Shown: one piece after another, positions 1-10,980 of the stretch
Numbering within the stretch: position 1 is the first letter of the stretch
Layout: the number at the start of each line of letters is the position of its first letter
NCBI RefSeq assembly: GCF_037975245.1
Contig: NC_092566.1
Location: forward strand, 10,633,501 to 10,697,500
DNA: 64,000 nucleotides
DNA from: Apostichopus japonicus
Taxonomy: Eukaryota; Echinodermata; Holothuroidea; Aspidochirotida; Stichopodidae
Direction: 5' to 3'
The notes under the pieces: generated by a model
What the model was told of the DNA's origin: nothing
Databases searched by the model: none
The model's input: the letters and a program-made list of their open reading frames with translations, nothing else
Position numbers and translations under genes: made by a program

Positions 1-2058
1 AGAGGTCAAACTTAGAATAAATGTCAATTACCTAACCATGAGTCAAGAAAGGATTTTCAAGAGTTTATGGCCAAGAAAGTCATAGTCCCTGAAGACCCTA
101 GCTGCGTGAGAATAGCATCAAGTATCACACAAACACACCAAAACAAAAAAACACATAAACAATTCAACATTGAAAAGCCTTATAATTTGTTGGAATTCCA
201 ATATTTTGCCAAACTAGTTGCAACTTAATTACAAACTTATATGGGGGAACAATATCTGACATGGCAGCAGGGATGAAATATAATATAATTATGAGCCATA
301 TATACTCTACTGTCCTTGTTAATTGAACATAGTTCCCCAGCCTCCTAACCCTCCCCCGGCCCCCACTCCCTATTTTTTTTTTGATGAGTGTCGTATTCAA
401 CAACCATTCTTAAAAACAGCAGATCTAAAGTACATATGGTGCAAGATTGATGCAAGTTAAACACAGTAGCAGTTTTGCCTTGGCTAAAAAAAAAAAAAAA
501 AAAAAAACCTAATGAGATTTCTTAGAGCTGATAATACAAAGCTCTAAGAAAGCTGATAAAACAAAGCTCCGAGAGTGAAACTATAGCAGTTTGACTGAAA
601 TCGTCCTGAAGGATTCGCAGCTAAACGCCATCTGAAGTGATGAATATGTCACATGATTCAGGGAAATCTACTGCTGTAAGGTGTTTACAGTGCCTTCTTC
701 ACCTTACCTAGCTGGCAGCTTTCAGCTTTCCCATGTGGGCTACTTAAATATCAATGCCTTAATGAAAAGGATTTGTCTGGGGTGCCTATCATCCAATTAA
801 AGAGAGTACGCTTCGATCAGAACGGCACAACGTCTACGAGTATGCACGGTATTCTCCTGCACGCATCGGATAGGCTTTCGTAACGGTCGAACGTTACATA
901 CGTGAGCAGATTTGATGGAAGATAAACGGGAGACTCAATGAGAGTAATGATGGTGACATCACGAAAGGACTTGTAGCGATCCTAGAAGCGAAAAACCCTC
1001 TGCGACTGCTAATTGCTAATTAACCTTTCAAGTAGGCCTAGATCGCGACAAATAGAGTCAATTCATTCCCGTATATTTTTTTATGGTATACGACTGAATA
1101 TATCACCGTTGGATGGAGAAATGTCAAATTTTTTGGGGGTAATATATTTTCTTCCAGAACGTTCCTATACATAGACTGATGGACACTAAGGGGCTACCCC
1201 TAGGCCGACCTCCAAAAATGTAGGACAGATAGATGAAGGGAGTTCGACAACTTATCACTTGTTACGAGTAATCTGAACCTTTTTCAGTTTTATTGCTATA
1301 ATTATCTTGACTTGAATAGAACTTTGCAAAGCATATAAGACATTGTTATTGAAATGAAGTACCGATTGAAACTTCAAGCTGGTTTCAGTCTATGAATTCC
1401 TAAGTAACAATGAAATCCAAACCTGACTAATTAGCTTTAATTGTATCCTTAATTTTTAAGCTTCTGAATGATAATGTCATAATAGTATACTGTACAAGTA
1501 TGTAAGCTTGAAAACAATGTATCGATAATATATTAAAAATTACAAATTTTCAAGCCACATGTTACTTGAACCAGCTATCATAACTATACCATTAGGTGAA
1601 TTTTGTTTCTGGAACAATATCCCGAGAGTACACAGAATTAGTGAGTACATGGCTGATCCCTCCCTTTAATTTTCAAAGCAATGACTTTCACATAGGCCGG
1701 GTAACAACTTCAGCACTAATACTGTAACATGAAACTGACTTCACCACCTACCCCCCCCCCCCCCACCACCAGTATTCTCTACTCTGTGTTAGGATCCCTG
1801 ACCTGCACCATAATTCACTAATTTATACTGATGTTAAGAAAACTTGGAGTACTAACTGGGGGGGTGGGGTGGATTGGGGATGGGAAAATTTAATTCACAA
1901 AAGCTCTACAACTTCTGAAAAGCCGGGTATATAAATGACAGCTTTGACTAGATGCATGGCATCCCCAAATGTTAATAGCTATGCCAGCATATTTTCACTC
2001 AATCTGTTTTCGACTGTCATGTATAATTATTCGTGACCTGCATATTCATGATCATATA
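1..2058. other. AT-rich noncoding stretch
   Basis: No gene can be supported here. It holds a run of about 22 A at 486-507, a CpG-rich patch at about 800-1050 (listed separately), a run of 14 C at 1751-1764 and a G-rich stretch near 1858-1890. The open frames on either strand are short and low in complexity. Confidence 0.6.
800..1050. promoter_or_regulatory. CpG-rich patch with homeodomain-like sites
   Basis: About 20 CpG dinucleotides fall within roughly 250 bp (for example TACGC, TTCGATC, AACGGC, AACGTC, GTCGAACG, ATCGCGAC), while the flanks are CpG-poor and AT-rich. At its right side lie two adjacent TAATT cores (GCTAATTGCTAATTAACC), which match the homeodomain core ATTA/TAAT. Such isolated patches can be unmethylated regulatory elements or conserved noncoding DNA. 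No TATA box plus coding start could be tied to it, so the regulatory role is inference. Confidence 0.2.
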
Positions 2059-2498
2059 TTCCCTATAACAAGTTTCCTCTGGTATCTAAAAAGTTCATGG
2101 TTTGATGATCATAATATATGCCCTTGTCATATACCTATAAAAAAGAACCCTAAAGTACTGATGGGGTGAGGGTTAGGAGCTCAGGGGAAATTTTCGGGAA
2201 ATTTTTCGACGATCTATAGTTTTCATTCTATAGTGAATATATCCACTTCTGTTGGTAGTTTACGCATGACATGATAAGTTCCCTATAACAAGTTTTCTCT
2301 GGTATCAAAATGGTCATGGTTTGATGATCATAATATATGCCCTTGTCATATACCTATAAAAATGTACCCTAAAGTACTGATGGGGTGAGGGTTAAGGAGA
2401 AGGGAAATTTTCGGGAAAATTTTTCGACGATCTATAGTTTTCATTCTATAATGAATATATCCAGTTCTGTTGGTAGTTTACGCATGACATGATAAGTT
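2059..2498. repeat. Two-copy direct tandem duplication, 220-bp unit
   Basis: A unit beginning TTCCCTATAACAAGTTT at 2059 is repeated from 2279 with only a few substitutions and small indels. Shared landmarks include GGTTTGATGATCATAATAT, CTAAAGTACTGATGGGGTGA, TTTTCGACGATCTATAG and GGTAGTTTACGCATGACATG. The first copy has a few extra bases around the AAAAAGTTCATGG and GGAGCTCAGG segments. The high identity implies a recent segmental tandem duplication. No coding potential is seen in the unit. Confidence 0.9.
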
Positions 2499-3423
2499 CA
2501 TAGCACTGATCATCATAATCAGCAAACTTAAATATCAACGAAAGATGAGTAATAATTGGATAAATTAATCAAACTGCTTTAATTTATGTCTGAAAATGGG
2601 TGTCTGCTATATACTGACTCAACCATGAAGTATCCTCTTCGATAGACTAGCAATACCTAAATGTGAAGAAATTTAAAATCTCAAACCTTTTACGGGAAAC
2701 TGAAATAGTCAATAAACCACTTTTATCGTAACTTTCAAAATCCAAAATATATCTGCTGTACACGCACGGTACATTTGACAACCATGTGCGCAGTTACAAA
2801 AAAATGTTTATATTTTTTTATTTTAATTTAATTTTTTTTTGTAGGCTGCGAAAAGAATGGCCAGTGTTTTGATTGCACATAGTACAGCGTCACTAGTTTA
2901 TTTTTGAGAATAGGATGATCTGTTAGGAGTTAATTAGTCTCTCGTGATTAAATGCATCCAAACATATGTCTTAGAGCAATTCTCCGAGATGAAGAGGTGC
3001 AGTCGGACACACATCACCAGGTGCAATCCCTTAACCAAGTAGAGTGGTACTGATCAGGACTGCAGCTGTGTTGTTTGTAATCACACGCAGTGTTTTACTC
3101 CCACAGAGGAACTGAGAAGGCCACAATAATCTCAGAAATGTTCTAAAGCTAATATAGCATCTGACACACTTTTCTAAAGTTAATATAGCATCTGACACAA
3201 TTTTAAAGCGGTCCATATAGTTATATAGGCTGATGGTCATTGGGTATATTAATGCATGGATAACTTTCACAGAGCAGAGGTGCAAAATGTGTACCTTTAA
3301 CTGGGTTACATATCGGCTCCTGTAATTTATGCGGGGGGGGGGGGAGGGGATTGTGGTCGGTGTACTAGCTAGACTGCCTCCACAGATTTCAGACTAATTC
3401 CAACTATGGTAATGTATGGTTAC
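2499..3423. other. Noncoding stretch with a 31-bp tandem duplication
   Basis: No gene is seen. A short direct duplication lies at 3141-3200: the segment TTCTAAAG(C/T)TAATATAGCATC occurs twice, 31 bp apart. A G-run of about 11 lies near 3331. An 84-codon open frame on the minus strand overlaps this duplication and shows no recognisable motif. Confidence 0.5.
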
Positions 3424-3782
3424 TTAAAGGTTGTGTAGACTCGCGCAAAAAGAAACGTCTTATGCCGGTAATTTGACCTAGTTTCGAATGAGGTGTAACA
3501 GAAGTGTTAAACACTATCAATTCCAGAAAATACACACACAGCTTGCGGTAATTAGACACTAGTGTACAGTCAAAACATACAGCTGCGGTCAATACCCCAC
3601 AGCACAGTATACAAACGATAGAGGGATGGACATCTCAGGTCCAGCTAAAGATCACAAGGTATCACATTTCATTACTGTCTGCATTTTGTAGCTACACGAA
3701 CAACATCTCACTTGCAAGCAACAGAAAGTTAACTTTTTCAGATGGCCGCACACGGTTTGGGGCGAGTCGTCAATGCCTTTAA
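3424..3782 (+). mobile_element. TTAAAGG-type short inverted-repeat element, copy 1
   Basis: The left end TTAAAGGTTGTGTAGACTCGC and the reverse complement of the right end (TTAAAGGCATTGACGACTCGC) share TTAAAGG and GACTCGC at the same spacing, so the 359-bp unit has imperfect terminal inverted repeats. The left ~240 bp recur at 20373-20647 in the same orientation, which shows it is a dispersed repeat. It holds no transposase and would be non-autonomous. Both ends carry TTAA, compatible with a TTAA target duplication as in piggyBac-type insertion, but the superfamily is not established. Confidence 0.6.
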
Positions 3783-4243
3783 ATTTCTAGTATATTAACT
3801 CACTTTCTTCTAAACTTAGAGGAGTACTATCAGTCTTGATATAATAAAGTCCAAGACAGAAAAAGACTCAGATGAGTGCTGCAGGTAAATACTTCTATGA
3901 CTTTTACGGTTTTTAAAGTATATTCACCTTTTAAAGTATATTAAATCTCTGGAATGCTCCTTTAAGGTGTAAATTGATGCTGTAATTGAATCTTCAGTTT
4001 TAGGTCTTCCTGTTAAAGCTAATTTCATTGTTCTATCAATTCTAGTATCACCACCAAAACGTGTACTTATAATTACATATTAACAACATAGCTGCACTTG
4101 CAAGATTTCTACAACATATGTCTTGGACACATTTTTAACACATAGACAGTGCATCCGAGGTAATAAAACTCAAAGCCCAATGACTTTTGTGTTGTATCTA
4201 AGGAACCGACCTAATGATGGTCTGTGTATTTTAGGCTATATAG

Positions 4244-4615
4244 CAGGGGTGGGCAACTTTTTGAATGAATGGGCCAGATATAAGGGGTGAAAATTGCCTG
4301 GGCCGCACCTAACCATCGACCTGCTGTTGATTTCAAACCTTTTGTTCTGAGGACTTTCAAGCAATAGGTGTGTGTACTTAATCTGTAGTCACGGAAAAAC
4401 ATAATGTCAATACAGTACAAATGATAATTAAATGGGGATAATAGGCCTACCTGACAGCATCGTTAGTGCCGATAAATTCTAAGCAGCTAACTTGTTTTTT
4501 GTGATGATGTAAAATATTTTGATTTTTTTTTCTTTTTCTTGAGACATCTCACGGGCCGCAAAAATATCACTGGCGGGCCGCATGTGGTCTGCGGGCCGTA
4601 GGTTGCCCTCCCCTG
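4244..4615. mobile_element. Non-autonomous hAT-type MITE with perfect 8-bp TSD
   Basis: The 372-bp unit starts CAGGGGTGGGCAACTTTTT. Its right end read in reverse complement starts CAGGGGAGGGCAACCTACG, giving a 14-bp terminal inverted repeat with one mismatch. It is flanked on both sides by the identical octamer CTATATAG (4236-4243 and 4616-4623), the 8-bp target-site duplication typical of hAT elements. Sub-terminal GGGCCGCA and GCGGGCCG motifs match the well-known CAGGGGTGGGCAAC class of hAT MITEs. No transposase is present, and short open frames inside it are incidental. Confidence 0.93.
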
Positions 4616-7600
4616 CTATATAGTCTAGTCACTTTAATTGACAAACTTAGGTGTTTAAAGGATCATTTTTTCAACAAAAAAAAAGAAGTGTTATAGAAAT
4701 ACAATGAACCTGGATAACAGTAATTTTTAACCGTCTAAAACATGTCAAAGTTAAATTTGTGCCTAAATTCATCATCAATTGTTTATTTTTATTTTCTATC
4801 TATGTTTACAGATAGTCTTCTATTTCATTCACTTCAAATCATGCAAAAGAAAACTTAAAACAATTGTAAAACACACTAGAAATTGTCTTGCAATAAACTC
4901 AATGTTAGGGAAACCGAATGCAACCATGGAAACACATTAGACATCAACATTTTAGCAGTAATAAGTTTCTACATTACACAAGCAATCTGAGTATTCAGTA
5001 TATACTTTCTACATGACATTAGATCATATGACAAATTAATACATGATCCCCATATTGTTTTAAGATCATTTAAAAAATTACAACAGGGATCATCCAAGCA
5101 GTTTATCTGGGAAAAGTATTCAAGTGGATAGTGTTGGCCAGTTCATAGTATTTGCCACCACAATTTTTTTTTTTAAATAAATAAAAAGAATTATTACATA
5201 ATTCCACATTTATGTAAAATTGGGTCAACCTGTTAAACAAAAAACGTTCTGCTCTATCATAGAGCATTGCTATTTTGTTCAACTGTTATAAATATATAGT
5301 TTGATCTAATGAATATTCAAACAAACAAACAAACATTTCTTACTTATTAACCACTCTACCATTTTCATTATAATTAATTGAATGAACATAAATTTATGAC
5401 TGGAAAACAAGTAACACATTGAACACAGAGGGGTGACTCCCTTTTAATTTTTTTCCATTTTGAAGTTATATAGACATGGAAAAAAAATGTGAGATTCTTG
5501 AAATAATCTTGTCAAATTGTTGACATGACTACTGTAAGCCAGCACTTATTTTGAACTAATTTGATCTGAGTGCATCAAAGTTTAATGAACTTAGAACAAT
5601 ATGGTATCCAATTCTCACATCCCAAAATAAAATTGTCTAGTACAAGAATCATTCTCTTCCCCCCCCCCCCCCCCCCATCATGCTCCATCCATTTCTTTTC
5701 ACTTTACACAACGGAACTTAAATATCTCTTTTTTCTTTTTCTTTTTCTGATCATTAAAAGTTACATAAAATAGCAACAAACAATCCAGTGAATATTTTGA
5801 ACAACTATAGGAATGTTTGATTATTCCATAAAGGTTTTCATCATGAATATGTAACTATAGATTGTGTTTGAGAAGCATATATTAATCTACAACAAAATGC
5901 AGGTGAGGGGGGTTGGTATAATGTCGATTTCCATGATATTAAGTTATATTTTATGTTGTATAGTTTTATAGTTGTACAGTTAGATATGAGTGTAATGGCA
6001 GTCAACAACCACTCCCAAAAGTATGGACGTAGTTGGTTATAAAATAAGGAGACAAAGAAATAGTGCTATAGAGTAAAACATGTCGGTAAAACAAAAAAAT
6101 AATTAAAACCAACATAAGGCAGGAAATGAAAAAAAAAGAGGCAGTTACACTGACAACCACATAGAAAAACAATCGAAAGAAAAAATTATAAAATAAAAGA
6201 ATAACAGAATAAAATAACTGATTATGTTTTCCAGTAACATACATAAACGATAAAGAGTGTAAGATATACCGTTAGGGGGGAGGGGGCCGGGGGAGGATGG
6301 GGGGATATAAGCAATCCACCAAAAAACTTTCAAATACCTCTGCAAAACCCTTTAGAAAACAAGCTATTATGTATGAAACATCCTTTTGGTTAATATTGTT
6401 CTTTCAAATCCAGAGGACACACACCTTCTTTGTACAAACTATTGTGAATTATTTAGCACAACATACTTTGGACAATTTTTTTTTTATAGTTTGAAGACAT
6501 TCAACAGACATCTAGCAATGATAGTTTCTAAACAGAATGGATTACTTCTGTTTCCAAGTTTATCTTCCTTCTTCTTATACTATTTTTTATTGGATTTAAT
6601 TCTTGCGGCTGTTTCCGTTTATGGGAGATCTCTACAAAACGATTTACTTTCATTTGCCTCTATTTGGTCTTCCATGGAAATTCAGCGATCACTATCTCTT
6701 TTATATATATTTATTGATATGTATCTTTTTCCTATTTTTTCTCCTTTTTGACAGCAGTGCAATAATACATGCAAACTTCCACCACATAGAACCAGTCGAC
6801 TAAATAATTTGTTCAATATTTTATAACATTTGATGATTAAAAGATTATTATCATCTTCTGCGTGACATGCAAAGTTTTGAAATGTATTTTCTTGATCCCC
6901 CGTTACAAAGACATGGCTTTCCCTCACCCCTCCCCCGTCCCCCTCTCTCTACCTCCCTCGTATTTCGTTCGACATCGAATAAATTTGGTAAGATTTGAAA
7001 AATAAAATGCAAAACAATCCGTAATTTTATTCTCCTCTCATGCATATAGCTTTCAAAATGCTGAAATACATACTTGTGCGAATCCTCCAAACGTGTCATG
7101 AATGAAACGCTCCTGTAAAAGCAGAGAAGACAAACTTCATGTATCCCCGGGGCAGACTGATACATAAAACAAACGTTGATCCTCTGGCCCTCCATCACCC
7201 CCACCTCCCCCCCGCAACCCCACCACCTCCTCCTCTCCCACGCTAATGAATAAACCACAGGATGCTGCATGGGTGGGTCTGTTAGAGGACACATTTTTAA
7301 ACTACAAATATTTATCCACCTGAAAAATTTTACAAGGGTACGGGTTAGAAAATAAATCCAGTCTTGCATAACTAGCTGTTTGGTCTTTGGAGATTTGCAT
7401 GGAAATCTGGCATTTTATGTTAAATCTCTCTCTCTTTTTTTCTTTTCTTTTTCGTTATCGTTATAACCTTCGTCTTCACCGATGCGAGAGATAAGAAACT
7501 GACTTTGGGGAATTAAGGCCAACGTCTGGATTTGTTATTATGCAGTAAACATTCGTGAATTATATAAAATTTCCTATCCTTGAAATTTATGTAAATTTTT

Positions 7601-8635
7601 GCAATGCGATAATCGCAGCCTGGTATGATGAATGAAGGACATGGGCACACAAGCATGTACAATGAATTCTAGAAGGGAGGGGCCAAAAACAATAAAAACA
7701 AAGGAAAGCCAAAGGTCATTAGGTATGCCCTCCCGCTCCCCCCCCCCTCCAAGGCCTCCAAATGGTATGCATAAATGTCAACATGGCAAAAAGTTCAAAT
7801 TCGATCAAACTTAAGATATACCTTACCGATATGACAGACTGTAACTTATTTCTCAAGACTGAAATAGTGTAAGGTCTTGCACAAGAAATACCATCTCTAC
7901 AACCTTGACAGAATGAATGAAAGTTACTGGCAGAAAGATTTGTAATCAACTTTTCCAAAGTATATTATTAAACTGATGAAATATTTAGTGGTGAAAGATA
8001 TACCTTTTTAGAGGATGATGTAAACACAAAATTTGTTACGTTGATAAACGAGAGTAGAAAAATACAGACAATATTTGTTGCTGGTCTTGTTTTGCCCAGG
8101 GTGATTTTGCTTTTCCAAGTGAAAAGAAGACAAACTCTGAAGAAACTATTGATCTACTGTGAAGAGCCTTTGTGTAAACGTTTGACCGGGACTGGGGTCT
8201 CCATCCTAGTATGGTCTTCATCAGAGATGAAGCTGAGAATGCGGGGGGGGAGGGGGAAGAGGGTATTTACCTTCCTTCACCTTCTCCTCTCCTTGCTTTG
8301 TTTCCTCTCCTCGATTCTCTCCTTCCCCCCATCTTATCCATCCTGACTTACATTTCCACCTTCTTCTTTAATTGTCTCCTAATACTCCATATTAACTAAC
8401 TCCCTCTCTTTCTCCCTTTATTACATTTCGGCACATTTGGTCCTCACTTTATCTCCTGCAGCTCTTCAGTTTTCTTTGTTCTTCTCTTAATTTGTCTTTA
8501 TCTGGTCATCTTTCTTCTCATTAATCCAAAATATATCCAGCTTTTTCTCTGATTCATCTCTAGTCATTTGTACATTTTCTGATTAGAATTTTCTTATTCC
8601 CATCTGTCTAGTATTAAAAATTTTATTTTATTTTG

Positions 8636-8637
<2 letters not shown>
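4616..8637. other. AT-rich noncoding stretch
   Basis: No gene is supported. It holds a run of 18 C at 5659-5676, poly-T and poly-A runs, a G-rich block at 6276-6303, pyrimidine-rich DNA at 8260-8600 and a strongly purine/pyrimidine-skewed C-rich block at about 6917-6960 and 7190-7240. A 172-codon open frame on the minus strand is listed separately at low confidence. Confidence 0.5.
6851..7369 (-). other. Longest open frame in the window, 172 codons, unrecognised
   Basis: The frame begins with a true ATG (MQDWIYFLTRTLVKFF) and is the longest in the window. The translation is biased by two C-rich DNA blocks that read as RRRWWGCGGEVG and RGGRGRGEG. No signal peptide, domain or catalytic motif is recognised. 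No neighbouring splice signals with a good polypyrimidine tract were found. In 64 kb of AT-rich sequence a frame of this length can occur by chance. It could be part of a long noncoding transcript or simply noise. Confidence 0.12.
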
Positions 8638-8677
<40 letters not shown>

Positions 8678-8722
8678 CAGATAAAAAATATATATATATG
8701 TACATATATATATGGAGCAGAT
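8638..8722. repeat. (TA)n microsatellite
   Basis: About 20 uninterrupted TA units at 8638-8676 are followed by a short non-TA break and a second interrupted TA/TATATG stretch to about 8722. Confidence 0.95.
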
Positions 8723-10745
8723 CTTGCTACGATAAAACAAAAAGTAATGCGGGCTAACCCTAAACCTCTAATTTGCAAGATAATCCACTTCAAACATGTG
8801 TTGTTTGAAATGTTCTGTTAAAGTCAAATCTGATAATGGAACCTGTACAGAAATAGAAGGCTGACACTGCGGTGACTTTGCCACGACATTGAGGCCGACA
8901 CTGATTCTAAGAACTGACATTTGAAAATATGAAGCTAACATTATTAATATTAGGTCCAACAACCAATGTGCAATTTCAGGCATATTATGTATTCAATGAT
9001 GGCTTACTGTGTACTGTGGTGAGGCCTCAAGGGCCAATTTTCAAAGAAAGCATATGCAGTCAAACAGGAAGCGGGGAACTTAAAAATTGAATATTAGAGA
9101 GTTTTCAGGTTACTGAATAATATAAATGGTCTTTGATCCCTGCCTTCATTATCCTTTAACTTAGTATCAGGGGTGGATCGAGGGGGGGCAGGTATTATAT
9201 GCCCCCCCTCCCAATTTCAAACGTACACGAAAAAAATTAACAAGTAGTTAATTAGCACAACCTTGCAGGTATACCTAATTAATTTCTGGCTGATATAACT
9301 AAATGTAACATTAACATCTGGACCTCTAAATTCTTTACAGGGAGAGCTGGATCCCCCAAACCCTATCCCCCCATTCCCCCCCCATTTCTACACCGATGTT
9401 GGTTTCAACGGCCCCAATGCCACATCCCTTGCTTCTTTTAACACCTGGATCTGTCCCTGAGTTTGCCAGCTTGGTAATTTAACCAACTAAGTTAATTGGC
9501 ATGTGCAAAAAGAAGAATAATACTGCAATGTAAGCTCACCTTCATCGAATAATCACTTTCTGAGTTGGAATTAGTGTCTATTAATACTCTCAAATATAAA
9601 TTTTAGCAAAAATCACATTCCATAAAGATCAGACGTATTGAACCAAATTTTCAAAGATAAATTCTGAGAGACAGTTCTAACACTATTAAGACATTGGGGA
9701 GTACATATCTTTCAGTGAAGCGATATGTTTCGAGAGTGGCAGTAATATCGCTCGTTGAAAAATCATCAGTGACCAGTATCTCAAGCTCTAGCATATTACG
9801 AGCTAAGCAATACTGATACCTTTTAAGATGGTAAATTAGATCTGATAAGCAAAGTATTTATATGATGGGATTGAAAATTTGGGTGATATAGAGGGCAGTA
9901 TATAGAAGGCAGCAATAGAGGGCAGTATAGAGGGCAGATAATTTTGGAAGTTTACCTACCATCTTCATCTTACTACACTGTTTCACACAATTGCATGCAG
10001 ACACATTAAAGATCCAAATTAATGTTTTCCATGAAAACCATTTTTTTGCATAGACAAAATACATGAAACAAAATTGCCATTATTTATTGATCCAATTCAT
10101 TACAACCAAAGTATGAACTTAAAAGGTGATGCAGTGTTGGACCCAAATTTTAGCACGCTAAAAATTGCTAATTGTTTTGAAAAACAAAAAGATCGCTTTG
10201 CTGGTGGTTTTAAGTATGACATTTATTTCGATACACCAAGGCATGATATAAACTAAATAGAAAATTCAACTTCTCAGTGAGGTACAGTAACAGACTTTGA
10301 GAGTACTGGCAGCAAACTGATTGGGTGTACTAATTGATGAATTTGGAGCATGAGTGACCATTTATTACTTGACCCTCTAGCATATTTCTGGTCAATACTG
10401 ATGACCTTTAACCCAAAACAATCTTATAATCTATCACAAGCCACAGCCCTGCAGGGCATTGACGAAACTCTTGAACCATCTACTTTTGGTAACCATAGCA
10501 ACCGACATTTCATCAGCATCTGACAACTCTTTATGATACTAAACTTTAGGCCAAAAGAAAAGCAAAGCGACATAAAATGTAGAAGGGAGCAAAAAAAGCC
10601 CAATAGAAATGCAGCACTTTTATGAAGGCCTCAACAGTATTTATCCAAACTTTGGAAGCATTAATCACACCTTTAATGATGCTGAACTAAGATAAGAGAG
10701 AGAGAAAAAAAAGAACTCAAGTCGATTCTACATGACCCACTTCCC
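8723..10745. other. Noncoding stretch
   Basis: No gene is supported. It contains the hAT-like candidate at 9168-9459 and a small cluster of GAGGGCAGTATA(T/G)AG direct repeats at about 9891-9937. Otherwise it is ordinary AT-rich sequence with short open frames only. Confidence 0.5.
9168..9459. mobile_element. Degenerate hAT-like element (no clear TSD)
   Basis: The left end CAGGGGTGGATCGAGG and the reverse complement of the right end CAGGGACAGATCCAGG agree at 12 of 16 positions. They fit the CAGGGGCGGATCCAGG-type termini common in hAT MITEs, and the interior has the typical runs GGGGGGGCA and GCCCCCCCTCCC. However, the flanking octamers (CTTAGTAT and AGTTTGCC) do not match, and a second GGATCCCCC-type motif lies inside near 9348. 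This suggests an old, rearranged or nested insertion. Confidence 0.4.
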
Positions 10746-10980
10746 TCCTTTAATTCAAGTGAATTAAATGCAGTAGATTGTTCACGACTGATGCAATGAA
10801 CCCCCCACCCCCCTACCCCCCAGAGTCCATCTGATCTATCTCCTTAATTCATGTGAATTAAATGCAGTAGATTGATCACGACTGATGCAATGAACCAGTT
10901 CTGGGAATTGACATGAATGTATCTACGCATTAACTCCCCCCCCCCCCCCCCTGAGTCCATGGTTAAATCTGATCTATCCC
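10746..10980. repeat. Two-copy tandem duplication with C-tracts
   Basis: Each copy contains TTAATTCANGTGAATTAAATG (itself near-palindromic: TTAATTCA and TGAATTAA), GCAGTAGATTG, TCACGACTGATGCAATGAAC, a poly-C block and GAGTCCAT...TCTGATCTATC. The first copy is about 10746-10842 and the second about 10843-10980. The C-tract lengths and a short insertion differ between copies. Confidence 0.8.

Noticed and set aside
6386-6751. 121-codon plus-strand frame rich in Phe and Leu
   Set aside because: Hydrophobic composition follows from T-rich DNA, several overlapping frames are equally open, and there is no splice or start context.
7970-8000. Another CTGATGA...GAAA string resembling a hammerhead core
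   Set aside because: No stem II, I or III pairing can be drawn around it, and the sequence is not shared with the SINE family.
9168-9459. Calling the 9.2-kb element a definite hAT copy
   Set aside because: Termini match only partly and the flanking octamers differ, so it is kept as a low-confidence candidate only.
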